Counted from the first letter of the stretch, positions 1-8,035 are shown. The stretch: 35,292 bases of DNA from Candidatus Cryptobacteroides excrementipullorum (GCA_017695065.1 JADILZ010000110.1:1-35292), one strand, 5' to 3'. Program-made: numbers and translations. Notes: generated by a model not told the origin, from the letters alone.

Positions 1-131
1 ACAGCCCCTTGTTAAGGGGCGCCACCCCCATCCGCCCCCTCGCCGGGGGCCCTGTCGCATGCCCACAGGCCTGCTCCTTAATAGGTAATTCGATGTAATT
101 TAATGAATTAAATTCATCGAATTCACGTTAA
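1..131. repeat. Left copy of palindrome-rich inverted repeat
   Basis: The reverse complement of this stretch recurs at 35019-35193. It is identical base for base except for one internal block: 8 nt here (about 31-38) against 52 nt in the right copy. It contains small palindromes: a 7-bp stem GCCCCTT/AAGGGGC at 4-20, CAGGCCTG near 66-73, and an AT-rich imperfect palindrome with AATTCGATG/CATCGAATT arms at about 87-122. The window starts inside the element, so its outer limit is unknown. It ends at TTAA (128-131), 14 nt before the rlmD start codon. Confidence 0.9.
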
Positions 132-145
132 TATACACAACTGAA

Positions 146-1561
146 ATGTCAAGAAAGAAACAGGATATCATCATAGAGAACGTGCTTGTCGAATCAGTGG
201 CAGCCGAAGGAAAGGCCCTGGCAAAAGTTGACGGCACCGTACTTTTCATACCTTTCGCCGTACCCGGAGATATCGTGGATGTCAGGGTTACCAAGAAGAA
301 GAAAAACTACATGGAAGGCACCGTCGTACGGATGGTGACACCGTCAGAACACAGGCTGGAGCCGTTCTGCAGCCATTTCGGGGTATGCGGAGGGTGCAAA
401 TGGCAGCCGCTGCCGTATGACATGCAGCTTGCCGCCAAGCAGCAGCAGGTGTATGACCAGCTGGTGAGGATCGGGCATCTAGACGTACCGGAAATCTCCC
501 CTATCGTCCCGTCGGACGAGACGGTGTATTACAGGAACAAGCTGGAATTCACCTTCTCCCGGAGAAGATGGATTTTCCAGGATGAAGACCCTGAGTCAAT
601 GTCGGACCAGGAGCGGTGCGGACTCGGTTTCCATGTGGGCAGATTCTTTGACAAGGTGCTGGACATCAGGCACTGCTACCTCCAGAAAGACCCGTCTAAC
701 CGGATCCGGCTTTTCATCAGGTCCTATGCCTTGGAGCACGGACTTGAATTTTTCGATATCCGCGGGCATTCCGGCTTCCTGAGGAACATGTTCATCCGCA
801 CGACCGAAGCCGGAGATGTGATGCTCATAATATGCTTCTACCACGAGGACGAGAAGGCACGCACAAGGCTCCTCGATGCCGTAGCTGCGGAATTCCCGCA
901 GATCACGTCCCTGTACTACGTGATAAACGGCAAGGCGAACGACTCCATTTCGGACCAGGAGTGCATACTGTACAAGGGAGACGTGGCCATATATGAATAT
1001 ATGGAGGGACTCAGGTTCAAGATAGGCCCGAAATCATTCTACCAGACCAACACCAGACAGGCGTACAAACTGTACGGCGTCGCACGCGAATACGCTGCGC
1101 TGACGGGGAAAGAGACTGTATATGACTTATATACAGGGACAGGGACCATTGCCCAGTTTGTCTCGTCCGGTGCAGCCAGGGTAATCGGCATCGAATATGT
1201 GCCGGAAGCGATTGAGGATGCGAAGGAAAATGCCGTGGCGAACGGTATCACTAACTGCGAGTTCTTCGCAGGGGACATGAAAGACATTCTCACAGGAGAG
1301 TTCATTTCAGAGCACGGAAAGCCTGACGTGATCATCCTGGATCCTCCACGTGCCGGAATCCACCCGGATGTTGCCGGGGTAATCCTTGACGCTGAGCCTG
1401 AAAGGATAGTGTATGTGAGCTGCAACCCTGCCTCGCAGGCAAGGGACCTTGCCATCCTCGGGAGCAAATATGCCATTACCGCAGTCAGGCCGGTGGACAT
1501 GTTCCCGCACACCCACCATGTGGAGAATGTGGTGAAGCTCGAAAAGAAAGCAGACCTGTAG
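146..1561 (+). CDS. rlmD: 23S rRNA (uracil-C5)-methyltransferase, RumA/RlmD family
   Basis: This enzyme methylates C5 of a uracil in 23S rRNA (U1939 in E. coli numbering) using S-adenosylmethionine. It is 471 residues, usual for the family. A TRAM RNA-binding domain occupies about residues 8-65. The [4Fe-4S] ligands are C75, C81 and C84 (CX5CX2C), with a fourth Cys in DIRHCYL near 176. The SAM-binding motif is DLYTGTGT near 332, and a DPPRAGIHP motif follows. The catalytic Cys is C426 in SCNP. The ATG at 146 is the first in-frame start and lies 14 nt past the terminal repeat, so its promoter would be in or just after the repeat. It could be a paralogue that modifies another uracil, since Bacteroidetes may carry more than one such gene. 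It appears transcribed separately from the next gene, which has its own promoter box. Confidence 0.93.
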   Translation: MSRKKQDIIIENVLVESVAAEGKALAKVDGTVLFIPFAVPGDIVDVRVTKKKKNYMEGTVVRMVTPSEHRLEPFCSHFGVCGGCKWQPLPYDMQLAAKQQQVYDQLVRIGHLDVPEISPIVPSDETVYYRNKLEFTFSRRRWIFQDEDPESMSDQERCGLGFHVGRFFDKVLDIRHCYLQKDPSNRIRLFIRSYALEHGLEFFDIRGHSGFLRNMFIRTTEAGDVMLIICFYHEDEKARTRLLDAVAAEFPQITSLYYVINGKANDSISDQECILYKGDVAIYEYMEGLRFKIGPKSFYQTNTRQAYKLYGVAREYAALTGKETVYDLYTGTGTIAQFVSSGAARVIGIEYVPEAIEDAKENAVANGITNCEFFAGDMKDILTGEFISEHGKPDVIILDPPRAGIHPDVAGVILDAEPERIVYVSCNPASQARDLAILGSKYAITAVRPVDMFPHTHHVENVVKLEKKADL

Positions 1562-1572
1562 TGATTTTTTAC

Positions 1573-1580
1573 TATATTTG
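1573..1580 (+). promoter_or_regulatory. Candidate -7 promoter box for the Hdr-like operon
   Basis: TATATTTG matches the Bacteroidetes -7 consensus TAnnTTTG. It lies 12 nt after the rlmD stop and about 51 nt before the first Hdr-like start codon at 1632, so transcription would begin near 1586. No clear TTTG -33 element is present at the usual distance. Confidence 0.55.
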
Positions 1581-1631
1581 CAGGATTGCACCTTGCGTGC
1601 ACGTACTGAAACCTCAATCCGATTTATTGAT

Positions 1632-2333
1632 ATGGGCAAACTTTACGATGAACTCATAAAGGACTACAGGGTAAAGGAAGGCTTGAAGACATGCATCAAC
1701 TGCGGGACTTGCACAGCCATCTGCCCTGCGGCCGAATTCTACAGATACGACCCGAGGAAAATAGTCGATATAGTCCAGAGCAAGGACGAGGCGGAGATAG
1801 AGAAGCTCCTGAAGAGCGATGTGATATGGTACTGCGGGGAATGCATGTCATGCGTCACCAGGTGCCCGAGAAAGAATGCCCCGGGACTTGTGATCATGGC
1901 ATTGAGGAACCTGTCTGCTAAGCTCGGGTATTTCACATGCTCCGAAAAGGGGCGACAGCTTTTCCCGCTGACAAGGATGCTCACCGGAAATATTCTCAAC
2001 TACGGATACTGTGTCTATCCTGAGACTTTCAGATGGGAGGACCATGTGGAGTCCGGCCCTGTCTGGAAATGGCATACGGAACATCTGAAGGACAGTTTCG
2101 CACGGCTCGGGGCCAACTATCAGGGTAAAGGGCCCGGAGTCCTGAGGAAGATCCCGCAGGAGGCGCTTGACGAGCTCAAGAGCATATTCGACGTCACCGG
2201 AGGGACAGAAAGGATAGAGACCGTGGAGAAGTATTCGAAGATGAAGGCCGAGGAACTGGGCATGGACACGGACGAATACCTGAGGATGACCTTCGAGAAG
2301 ATTTCCCCGGGCCATTTCAACAACGAGGAGTGA
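1632..2333 (+). CDS. Heterodisulfide reductase subunit C-like ferredoxin (HdrC1)
   Basis: This is a soluble iron-sulfur electron carrier of 233 residues. Two CX2CX2CX3C motifs, C21-C24-C27-C31 and C68-C71-C74-C78, each followed by Pro, predict two cubane [4Fe-4S] clusters in the HdrC arrangement. After about residue 100 comes a C-terminal extension of roughly 130 residues that I do not recognise and that typical HdrC lacks. The reading frame is open back to 1578, but the start MGKLYDEL at 1632 is preferred: the upstream 18 codons begin inside the promoter box region and do not look like family sequence. It is the first gene of an apparent operon with HdrB, HdrA, HdrC2 and a membrane HdrE/D fusion, and probably passes electrons between the membrane subunit and HdrA/HdrB. 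The physiological partner is unknown. Confidence 0.85.
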   Translation: MGKLYDELIKDYRVKEGLKTCINCGTCTAICPAAEFYRYDPRKIVDIVQSKDEAEIEKLLKSDVIWYCGECMSCVTRCPRKNAPGLVIMALRNLSAKLGYFTCSEKGRQLFPLTRMLTGNILNYGYCVYPETFRWEDHVESGPVWKWHTEHLKDSFARLGANYQGKGPGVLRKIPQEALDELKSIFDVTGGTERIETVEKYSKMKAEELGMDTDEYLRMTFEKISPGHFNNEE

Positions 2334-2342
2334 CAGTCTTGC

Positions 2343-2391
2343 CCGCGGTAAAGGGCCGCGGATGGACAGCCATTGGCCATCGGTCATGGCC
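2343..2391 (+). other. Two small hairpins between hdrC1 and hdrB
   Basis: The 104-nt gap between the first two Hdr-like genes holds CCGCGG...CCGCGG (2343-2361, 7-nt loop) and GGCCAT/ATGGCC (2375-2391, 5-nt loop). No T-tract follows, so neither looks like a full terminator. They may mark RNA processing or attenuation within the operon, or they may be incidental. Confidence 0.35.
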
Positions 2392-2437
2392 GCGTGAGAC
2401 ACACCGGATTACATTTTAAACTGAAAAAAGGACAACC

Positions 2438-3508
2438 ATGATATATCAAGGCAAACAGAAGATATGGGCTGACTATCAGAAAGAGATACCTGATGACCAC
2501 TGGTTCTACGTCAGGAGCTGCATCAGGCAGAACTTCTTTCCAGGTTCCGAAAGGATGTTCCTGGAGATATGCCGCAACGTTCTCGGGAAGGACTTCTACG
2601 AGACAGAGAGCCATACCACATGCGGAGGCATAGCATACCACTGCGACACCATACCCCAGGAAACCGTGATGACCATAGTGGCCAGGCAGTTCTCCCTCAT
2701 GACAGAGGCCGGATACGAGAACTACGTGGCATCATGCATCACCTCGTTCGGGAACTACCTTGAGATACTTGAGACATGGCATGAGTTCCCGGAACTCGAG
2801 ACAAGGATACGCGAACTGCTCTGGAAGGCGTGCCGCCGGGAATTCAACAAGCCGAAATACATCGCCCATGCAAGCGACCTGATATACAAGTACAGGAACC
2901 TTATCGCTGAAAAAGCAAGATACCGCCTTGTGAACAGGAATACAGGAGAGCCGCTGCGCGTGGTGGAGCATATCGGCTGCCACTATTCCAAGATGTTCCC
3001 TTCAAAGGGTGTGGGCGGGGCGGAATACCCTTATGTTCTCTGCGGGATGGTGGAATCCTGGGGAGGAAGCGTTATAGATTATCCGGAGAGACGCCACTGC
3101 TGCGGCTACGGCTTCAGACAGTACCATGTGAAGGCCAACAGGGGCTACTCCATATCCAACACCCACAAGAAATTCGAATCCATGGAGCCGTACCACCCCG
3201 ACATGATAATAACCAACTGTCCCGGATGCCCGTATTTTCTTGACAGATGGCAGTATGTCATTGCCGAGATGGAAGGCAAGACATACGGGGAGAACGGGTA
3301 CGGAATCCCGGTATTCACCTATGAGGAAGTGGCAGGGCTAGTACTGGGGTATGACCCTTGGGACCTTGGGCTCCAGCTCCACCAGGTGGCCGTCGAGCCA
3401 CTTCTTGACAAGATAGGCATAGAATACCGTCCGGAGGACAAGTACAAGGGCATCAACAAGAAAGACCTTATGCGCCCGGAGCTCCCGGGAGTGCTGAAAT
3501 GCTGCTGA
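2438..3508 (+). CDS. Heterodisulfide reductase subunit B-like CCG-domain protein
   Basis: This 356-residue protein has two cysteine-rich CCG domains of the kind that bind noncubane [4Fe-4S] clusters at the HdrB disulfide site. The second domain is complete: C181, then C221-C222, then C261 and C264 (CX39CCX38CXXC). The first is degenerate: C28, C62 with Gly63 where the second Cys of CC should be, and C100 with Ser103 where the last Cys should be. So probably only one noncubane cluster forms by the canonical scheme. The protein ends in Cys-Cys. In methanogens HdrB reduces the CoM-S-S-CoB heterodisulfide. That substrate is not expected here, so the reaction is unknown but probably disulfide or thiol chemistry. 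The gene lies 33 nt before the HdrA-like gene, in the same operon. Confidence 0.85.
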   Translation: MIYQGKQKIWADYQKEIPDDHWFYVRSCIRQNFFPGSERMFLEICRNVLGKDFYETESHTTCGGIAYHCDTIPQETVMTIVARQFSLMTEAGYENYVASCITSFGNYLEILETWHEFPELETRIRELLWKACRREFNKPKYIAHASDLIYKYRNLIAEKARYRLVNRNTGEPLRVVEHIGCHYSKMFPSKGVGGAEYPYVLCGMVESWGGSVIDYPERRHCCGYGFRQYHVKANRGYSISNTHKKFESMEPYHPDMIITNCPGCPYFLDRWQYVIAEMEGKTYGENGYGIPVFTYEEVAGLVLGYDPWDLGLQLHQVAVEPLLDKIGIEYRPEDKYKGINKKDLMRPELPGVLKCC

Positions 3509-3541
3509 AAAGACACCTATCACCACACACAGGAAAGAGAC

Positions 3542-4555
3542 ATGAAAGACAACATCGTCATAGTAGGAGGAGGAATCGCCGGGCTGGAGGCCGCAAGACA
3601 GCTTCTGAAACTCGGATACAGCCCGATAATAGTAGAAAAGGAAGACCATCTGGGAGGACATGTGGCCAAGTGGCACTGCCTGTTTCCGGACATGACCCCT
3701 GCATCGGAGATCGTGTCCGGCCTGATAGAGGCTGCAGGCCAGGCCAACATCTTCCTGAATACCGAAATATCGTTCATGAACAGACTGAAGGACAGCTACA
3801 ACATCATGCTGTCAAACGGCGTGTCTGTAATCGCCAAGGTAGTGCTGTTCACCACCGGCTTTTCGGTATTCGACGCCAGCCGCAAGGAAGAATACGGCTA
3901 CGGGGTCTATGACCAGGTGATGACCAACAGCGACCTTGAGCAGTGGTTCAACACAGGGAAGGACCAGCGTATCGAGAATGCCGATATGAATGCCGTAGGC
4001 TTTGTGCACTGCGTAGGCTCACGTGATGAGAAGGCCAGGAACCCGCAGTGCTCGAAAGTATGCTGCATCACGGCTGTGAAGCAGGCCATCGAGATGAAGA
4101 AAAGGTTCCCGGATGCCATGATATACTGTTTCTACATGGACCTGAGGATGTTCGGGAAGAAATACGAGGACTTCTACATAGCGGCCCAGAGGGATTTCGG
4201 CATAAGGTTCATAAGGGGACGTGTATCGGAAGTGAGTGAGAACATAGACGGGCGCGTGATAGTCAAGGCAGAGGACACTCTCGCCGGAAAGCCTGTGAAA
4301 GTCACTCTCGACCTGCTGGTACTCATGGCAGGGATGGTATGCAACCCTGACTGCGGATCCCTTGCAGGCATGATTTCCATACAGACGGATACGGACGGAT
4401 TTTTCAAGAGCAGGGACAATATCGCGGATATCACCTCCTCTATGAAGGACGGAATATATTTCGCCGGGGCATGCACAGGTCCGAAGACAGTGCCGGAGAC
4501 TCTGGCTGAAGCCAGGTCCGCAGCCCTGGAGATACATACGTATATTAACAGATAG
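3542..4555 (+). CDS. HdrA-like FAD-dependent oxidoreductase (short form)
   Basis: This 337-residue flavoprotein has an N-terminal Rossmann dinucleotide motif, IVGGGIAGLEA at residues 5-15, and a GGH motif near residue 39. The HdrA signature HCVGSRD followed by CSKVCC (about residues 156-175) binds a [4Fe-4S] cluster in HdrA. A C-terminal FAD-binding motif reads GIYFAGACTGPKTVPE. Methanogen HdrA is about 650 residues, with extra ferredoxin domains and a thioredoxin-reductase-like insertion used in flavin-based bifurcation. This protein has only the core, as in QmoA/QmoB-like or sulfur-oxidiser Hdr-like proteins. Whether it bifurcates electrons cannot be told from sequence. It is 5 nt from the next gene and probably co-translated with it. 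It probably joins the HdrB and HdrC proteins in a soluble subcomplex. Confidence 0.87.
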   Translation: MKDNIVIVGGGIAGLEAARQLLKLGYSPIIVEKEDHLGGHVAKWHCLFPDMTPASEIVSGLIEAAGQANIFLNTEISFMNRLKDSYNIMLSNGVSVIAKVVLFTTGFSVFDASRKEEYGYGVYDQVMTNSDLEQWFNTGKDQRIENADMNAVGFVHCVGSRDEKARNPQCSKVCCITAVKQAIEMKKRFPDAMIYCFYMDLRMFGKKYEDFYIAAQRDFGIRFIRGRVSEVSENIDGRVIVKAEDTLAGKPVKVTLDLLVLMAGMVCNPDCGSLAGMISIQTDTDGFFKSRDNIADITSSMKDGIYFAGACTGPKTVPETLAEARSAALEIHTYINR

Positions 4556-4560
4556 ACAGC

Positions 4561-4893
4561 ATGGGAAACATTTTCGGATTCAACATTTCGCCAAGCTCGA
4601 CAGTTAATCTGGACAATATAGACCTCACACTGTTCGACAGGCTCCACGAAATAGAGCCGGATGCATGGAAATGCATGTCGTGCGGCTCCTGCAGCGCCAC
4701 CTGCCCTGCAGGCAGATTCAGCGGGATGAGTCTCAGGAAAGTGCTCCACAACCTTCAGCGAGGCAAAGAAAAGGAAGCCGTCAGGATGCTGAAATGCTGC
4801 ATGCTGTGCGGCAAGTGCAACATCGTGTGCCCCAGAGGGATAAATACCCGTCATCTCATACTTTCCATTTGCAAACTTTATAAAGAGGACTGA
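4561..4893 (+). CDS. Second HdrC-like ferredoxin (HdrC2)
   Basis: A 110-residue ferredoxin with two cluster motifs, C38-C41-C44-C48 and C80-C83-C86-C90, plus an additional C79 beside the second motif. Its length and spacing fit minimal HdrC, unlike the 233-residue HdrC1 upstream. Two HdrC paralogues in one operon suggest two electron paths or a relay, one docking to HdrAB and the other to the membrane subunit. It starts 5 nt after hdrA and ends 2 nt before the start of the membrane fusion gene. Confidence 0.85.
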   Translation: MGNIFGFNISPSSTVNLDNIDLTLFDRLHEIEPDAWKCMSCGSCSATCPAGRFSGMSLRKVLHNLQRGKEKEAVRMLKCCMLCGKCNIVCPRGINTRHLILSICKLYKED

Positions 4894-4895
4894 CA

Positions 4896-6704
4896 GTGAG
4901 AGAAAGGTTTCTTACAGGCTACAATGACTTCGTCCTGCCGTTCATGATAGGGATGGTATTCATCCTTACATACTGCATAATAGCCATGATACGGATTATC
5001 GCGCAACTTCCGAAGGAAGACCGCAGACGGTTCTTCATCTCGCTGGTCACACCCAAGACCGTCGCAAAGAACATAAAGGACATCTTCTGCGACTGCCTTC
5101 TCCACGTCAAACTGTGGAAAAGGAACAAGCTGCTGGGGTACATGCATTCAAGCATAGCTTTCGGATGGTTCATGCTGATTGTCGTAGGCCACATCGAAGT
5201 GCTGCTCTACACTCCGCACAGGGCAAAGCTGTTCTACTACCCTATCTTCTTCAGGTACTTTGTCGCAGAGACAGAGTCTACAATGAAAGGTGCCGTGCTC
5301 TTCTTCCTGATGGACTTCTTCCTCCTGGTGGTGCTCAGCGGCATCGCCCTTGCCATCATAAAGCGCATCCGCTCAAGGATGTTCGGAATGAGGAGGACCA
5401 CAAACCCGAGCTTCCTTGATCTCGTGGGGCTGTATTCCCTCTGGTCCATCTTCCCGCTCAGGCTCCTTGCCGAAGGGTTCACCGCCGACATAAGCGGAGG
5501 CTCCTTCCTCACCAAGTCACTTAACCATGTGTTCACTTCCTTCCTGAGCGACCATGCCAACATGCTGCCGTCATGGTGGGCATATTCCTGCGCACTCGGC
5601 ATCTTCTTCTGTGTCCTTCCGTTCACGAGGTACATGCATATCCCGTCCGAGATACTTCTCATACCGCTCAGAAATGCGGGAATCAGGATACATAACGCAA
5701 GGAAGGGGCTTGCCAAGGCCCAGGTATATTCCTGTCCGAGCTGCGGCCTTTGCATCGACGCTTGCCCGATGGGCGTACAGAAAGCCAACATCAGGGACAC
5801 CACAGTATATCTGAACCGTCAGATCAGGCGGCGCAACGAGGCAAGAATCGAGGAAATAAGCGACAAGTGCCTCCTCTGCGGGAAATGTACCGCCATATGC
5901 CCTGTGGGGGTAGAAGGAGACAAGCTCAGGATAGCGCAGCGGTCCATAAGGAAATACGGGATCAATCCGGACTACAGCGGCATCGACACTTCCTCCATGC
6001 GTACCGGCAAGGCAGGCAAGGTCCTATATTATGCCGGCTGCATGACATCCCTCACCCCATCGATACGTAAGTCCATGGAATCCCTTCTCAGAAAGGCCGG
6101 AGTCGATTACGAACTCATGGACAAGGACGGCAGCATCTGCTGCGGAAGACCGATGTGGATGGCAGGACGTTTCGACCAGGCAAGACAGATGATGGAGAAG
6201 AACACCGCGATAATCATGGACTCCGGGGCAGACACCCTGCTCCTTACATGCCCTATATGCTACAGGATATTCAAGGAGAAATACAGGCTTGACGGGGTGA
6301 AGGTGGTACACCACACCGAATTCATAGACGGGCTCATATCCGAAGGCAGGCTCAAGGTGGAGCACGGACAGGCGAAATATGTGTTCCACGACCCTTGCGA
6401 GCTCGGACGCGGGTGCGGCATATATGAGCAGCCGCGAAATGTCCTCCTGAGGGCAGGGACGCTCGTGGAGGCCGCGAAGAACAGGAAGGAGAGCATCTGC
6501 TGCGGAGGCAGCGTCGGCAGCCTGACCCTCGGGTTCGACAAGAGGAAGCCGATGACTGAAAATGCCCTGCAGAACCTCACCTGCGCATCACCGGATGTCA
6601 TCGTAACTGCCTGTCCTCTATGCCTTGACACATTCCGCAGATATTCGGACAGAAAGGTTGAGGACATTGCTGAAACAATTGACAGAAATACAAGTATAAA
6701 TTAA
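4896..6704 (+). CDS. Membrane cytochrome b / HdrD-like fusion (HdrE-HdrD or DsrMK-type)
   Basis: This 602-residue protein joins an integral membrane part to a large iron-sulfur part. Residues 1-260 carry about five hydrophobic segments (near 12-35, 83-106, 131-155, 175-195 and 226-245). Histidines such as H84, H99, H220 and H248 could ligate heme b, as in NarI/DsrM/HdrE-type quinol subunits. Two cubane cluster motifs follow (C280-C283-C286-C290 and C325-C328-C331-C335). Two complete CCG domains come next (C382, C415-C416, C452-C455; and C501, C535-C536, C573-C576), as in HdrD/DsrK. The start is GTG at 4896, 2 nt after the previous stop, with AAAGAGGA upstream. It probably exchanges electrons between menaquinol and the soluble Hdr-like proteins. 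A GlcF-type oxidase subunit is a less likely reading because of the HdrABC neighbours. Confidence 0.86.
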   Translation: MRERFLTGYNDFVLPFMIGMVFILTYCIIAMIRIIAQLPKEDRRRFFISLVTPKTVAKNIKDIFCDCLLHVKLWKRNKLLGYMHSSIAFGWFMLIVVGHIEVLLYTPHRAKLFYYPIFFRYFVAETESTMKGAVLFFLMDFFLLVVLSGIALAIIKRIRSRMFGMRRTTNPSFLDLVGLYSLWSIFPLRLLAEGFTADISGGSFLTKSLNHVFTSFLSDHANMLPSWWAYSCALGIFFCVLPFTRYMHIPSEILLIPLRNAGIRIHNARKGLAKAQVYSCPSCGLCIDACPMGVQKANIRDTTVYLNRQIRRRNEARIEEISDKCLLCGKCTAICPVGVEGDKLRIAQRSIRKYGINPDYSGIDTSSMRTGKAGKVLYYAGCMTSLTPSIRKSMESLLRKAGVDYELMDKDGSICCGRPMWMAGRFDQARQMMEKNTAIIMDSGADTLLLTCPICYRIFKEKYRLDGVKVVHHTEFIDGLISEGRLKVEHGQAKYVFHDPCELGRGCGIYEQPRNVLLRAGTLVEAAKNRKESICCGGSVGSLTLGFDKRKPMTENALQNLTCASPDVIVTACPLCLDTFRRYSDRKVEDIAETIDRNTSIN

Positions 6705-6721
6705 TTAAAGGTAATTCGTCG

Positions 6722-6733
6722 GACTGACGTTAA
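6722..6733 (+). promoter_or_regulatory. 12-nt leader motif upstream of cysteate synthase
   Basis: GACTGACGTTAA starts 27 nt before the cysteate synthase ATG. The same 12 nt occur in the same orientation relative to the gene, about 23 nt before the acyltransferase ATG (minus strand, 10205-10194). It could be a shared regulator or leader element. A chance match is possible. Confidence 0.35.
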
Positions 6734-6748
6734 CTAAAACCATAAACC

Positions 6749-8035
6749 ATGACATTTACGCCTACCAAGTACAAACTGATGAACTGTGCCACCGGAAGGA
6801 TTTTCGAGGACGCCGGATGGACACTGTCAGATCCAGAATGTGAGACCCCGGCTATGGTACGGGCAGTCTATGAGAACAGGAAATTCGAAATCAGGGACGA
6901 CCTTGACGGATTCTACCGTTTCGCCCAGTGGCTTCCTGTAAAACGGACACTCAAGCATTCTCACGCACCTGTGACATACAAGAGCAAGGGACTTGGCCAC
7001 TATCTTGGCCTGGAAAACCTATATATCACATTCTCAGGATATTTCCCGGAAATAGGGGCATGTATGGAGACATGCTCGTTCAAAGAGACAGAAGCCTACT
7101 CCGTATGCGCAAGGCTGCCTGAAAAGCATGACAGGATACTTGTGGTGGCATCCGCAGGCAACACTGCGAGAGCCTTCGCGAAAGTATGCTCCGACAACAA
7201 CATCCCCCTGCTTCTCTCTGTCCCTGAGGATAATATGGGAGCACTGTGGTTCCACCGCCCTCTCAACGACTGCGTGAAGATCATCGCCGCCCCGGCAGGA
7301 TGCGACTACTTCGACGCGATAGTCCTTGCAGACAAGGTATGCCAGTCGGACAGGTTCATGGCTGAAGGAGGGGCAAAGAACATCGCCCGCAGGGACGGGA
7401 TGGGAACCACCCTTCTCTCCGCAGTGGAAGTCACAGGACGTATCCCTGACGCCTATTTCCAGGCCATCGGCAGCGGGACGGGGACCATTGCCGTGTGGGA
7501 AAACAACCTCAGGCTCATAGAAGACGGCCGTTTCGGAACACACAAGATGAGGCTCTACCCATCTCAGAACGCCCCTTTCACCATCATGTACGACTCATGG
7601 AAGGCAGGCTCCAGGGCTCTTGTCCACCTGTCCGCGGAAGACGCAAGACGCCAGGCCTCGGAGATAAAGGCCAAGGTGCTCTCCAACAGGAAACCGCCTT
7701 ATTCCCTTGCAGGAGGACTCTTCGATGCACTCAGTGATGCAGGCGGAAACATCTACAAGGTAACGAACTCTGAAATCGACGAATGGAAGGCTCGCTTCAA
7801 GGAACTTGAAGGCATCGACATCTACTCGGCTGCATCGGTTGCAGTGGCAAGCCTGTCCCATGCTGTCGCAGAGAAGGCTGTCGGCAATGAAGAAGTGATA
7901 ATGCTGAATATAACAGGAGGCGGCGAATCCCTCACAAAAGAGCATCATGACGTGGTATATGCCAGACCTGACATGGTCATCGATACCTTCCTTCCTGCGG
8001 AGCAGATAATACGTGACGTGGAAAGGCTATTCTGA
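6749..8035 (+). CDS. Cysteate synthase (PLP-dependent, threonine-synthase-like)
   Basis: This probable PLP enzyme makes L-cysteate from O-phosphoserine and sulfite. It is 428 residues. Motifs recalled from the cysteate synthase family are visible: YRFAQWLPV near 56, APVTYKSKGL near 73, and ENLYITFSGY near 89. METCSFKETEAY near 106 carries the likely Schiff-base lysine K112. A phosphate-binding ASAGNTARAF loop and GSGTGT are also present. In Methanosarcina this enzyme feeds coenzyme M synthesis; in Bacteroidetes cysteate is the headgroup precursor of sulfonolipids such as capnine. The gene follows the Hdr-like operon by 44 nt on the same strand and is probably co-transcribed. A plain threonine synthase is the alternative, but the motif block around K112 argues against it. 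No capnine acyltransferase of the AONS type lies in the window. Confidence 0.8.
   Translation: MTFTPTKYKLMNCATGRIFEDAGWTLSDPECETPAMVRAVYENRKFEIRDDLDGFYRFAQWLPVKRTLKHSHAPVTYKSKGLGHYLGLENLYITFSGYFPEIGACMETCSFKETEAYSVCARLPEKHDRILVVASAGNTARAFAKVCSDNNIPLLLSVPEDNMGALWFHRPLNDCVKIIAAPAGCDYFDAIVLADKVCQSDRFMAEGGAKNIARRDGMGTTLLSAVEVTGRIPDAYFQAIGSGTGTIAVWENNLRLIEDGRFGTHKMRLYPSQNAPFTIMYDSWKAGSRALVHLSAEDARRQASEIKAKVLSNRKPPYSLAGGLFDALSDAGGNIYKVTNSEIDEWKARFKELEGIDIYSAASVAVASLSHAVAEKAVGNEEVIMLNITGGGESLTKEHHDVVYARPDMVIDTFLPAEQIIRDVERLF

Noticed and set aside
2341..2400. Intrinsic terminator after hdrC1
   Set aside because: The two hairpins have short stems, no T-tract, and the next gene clearly belongs to the same functional cluster.
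1632..8035. Methanogenesis or coenzyme M pathway in this organism
   Set aside because: Hdr-like proteins and cysteate synthase alone do not make it a methanogen; the rest of the window is clearly Bacteroidales and HdrA is the short form.
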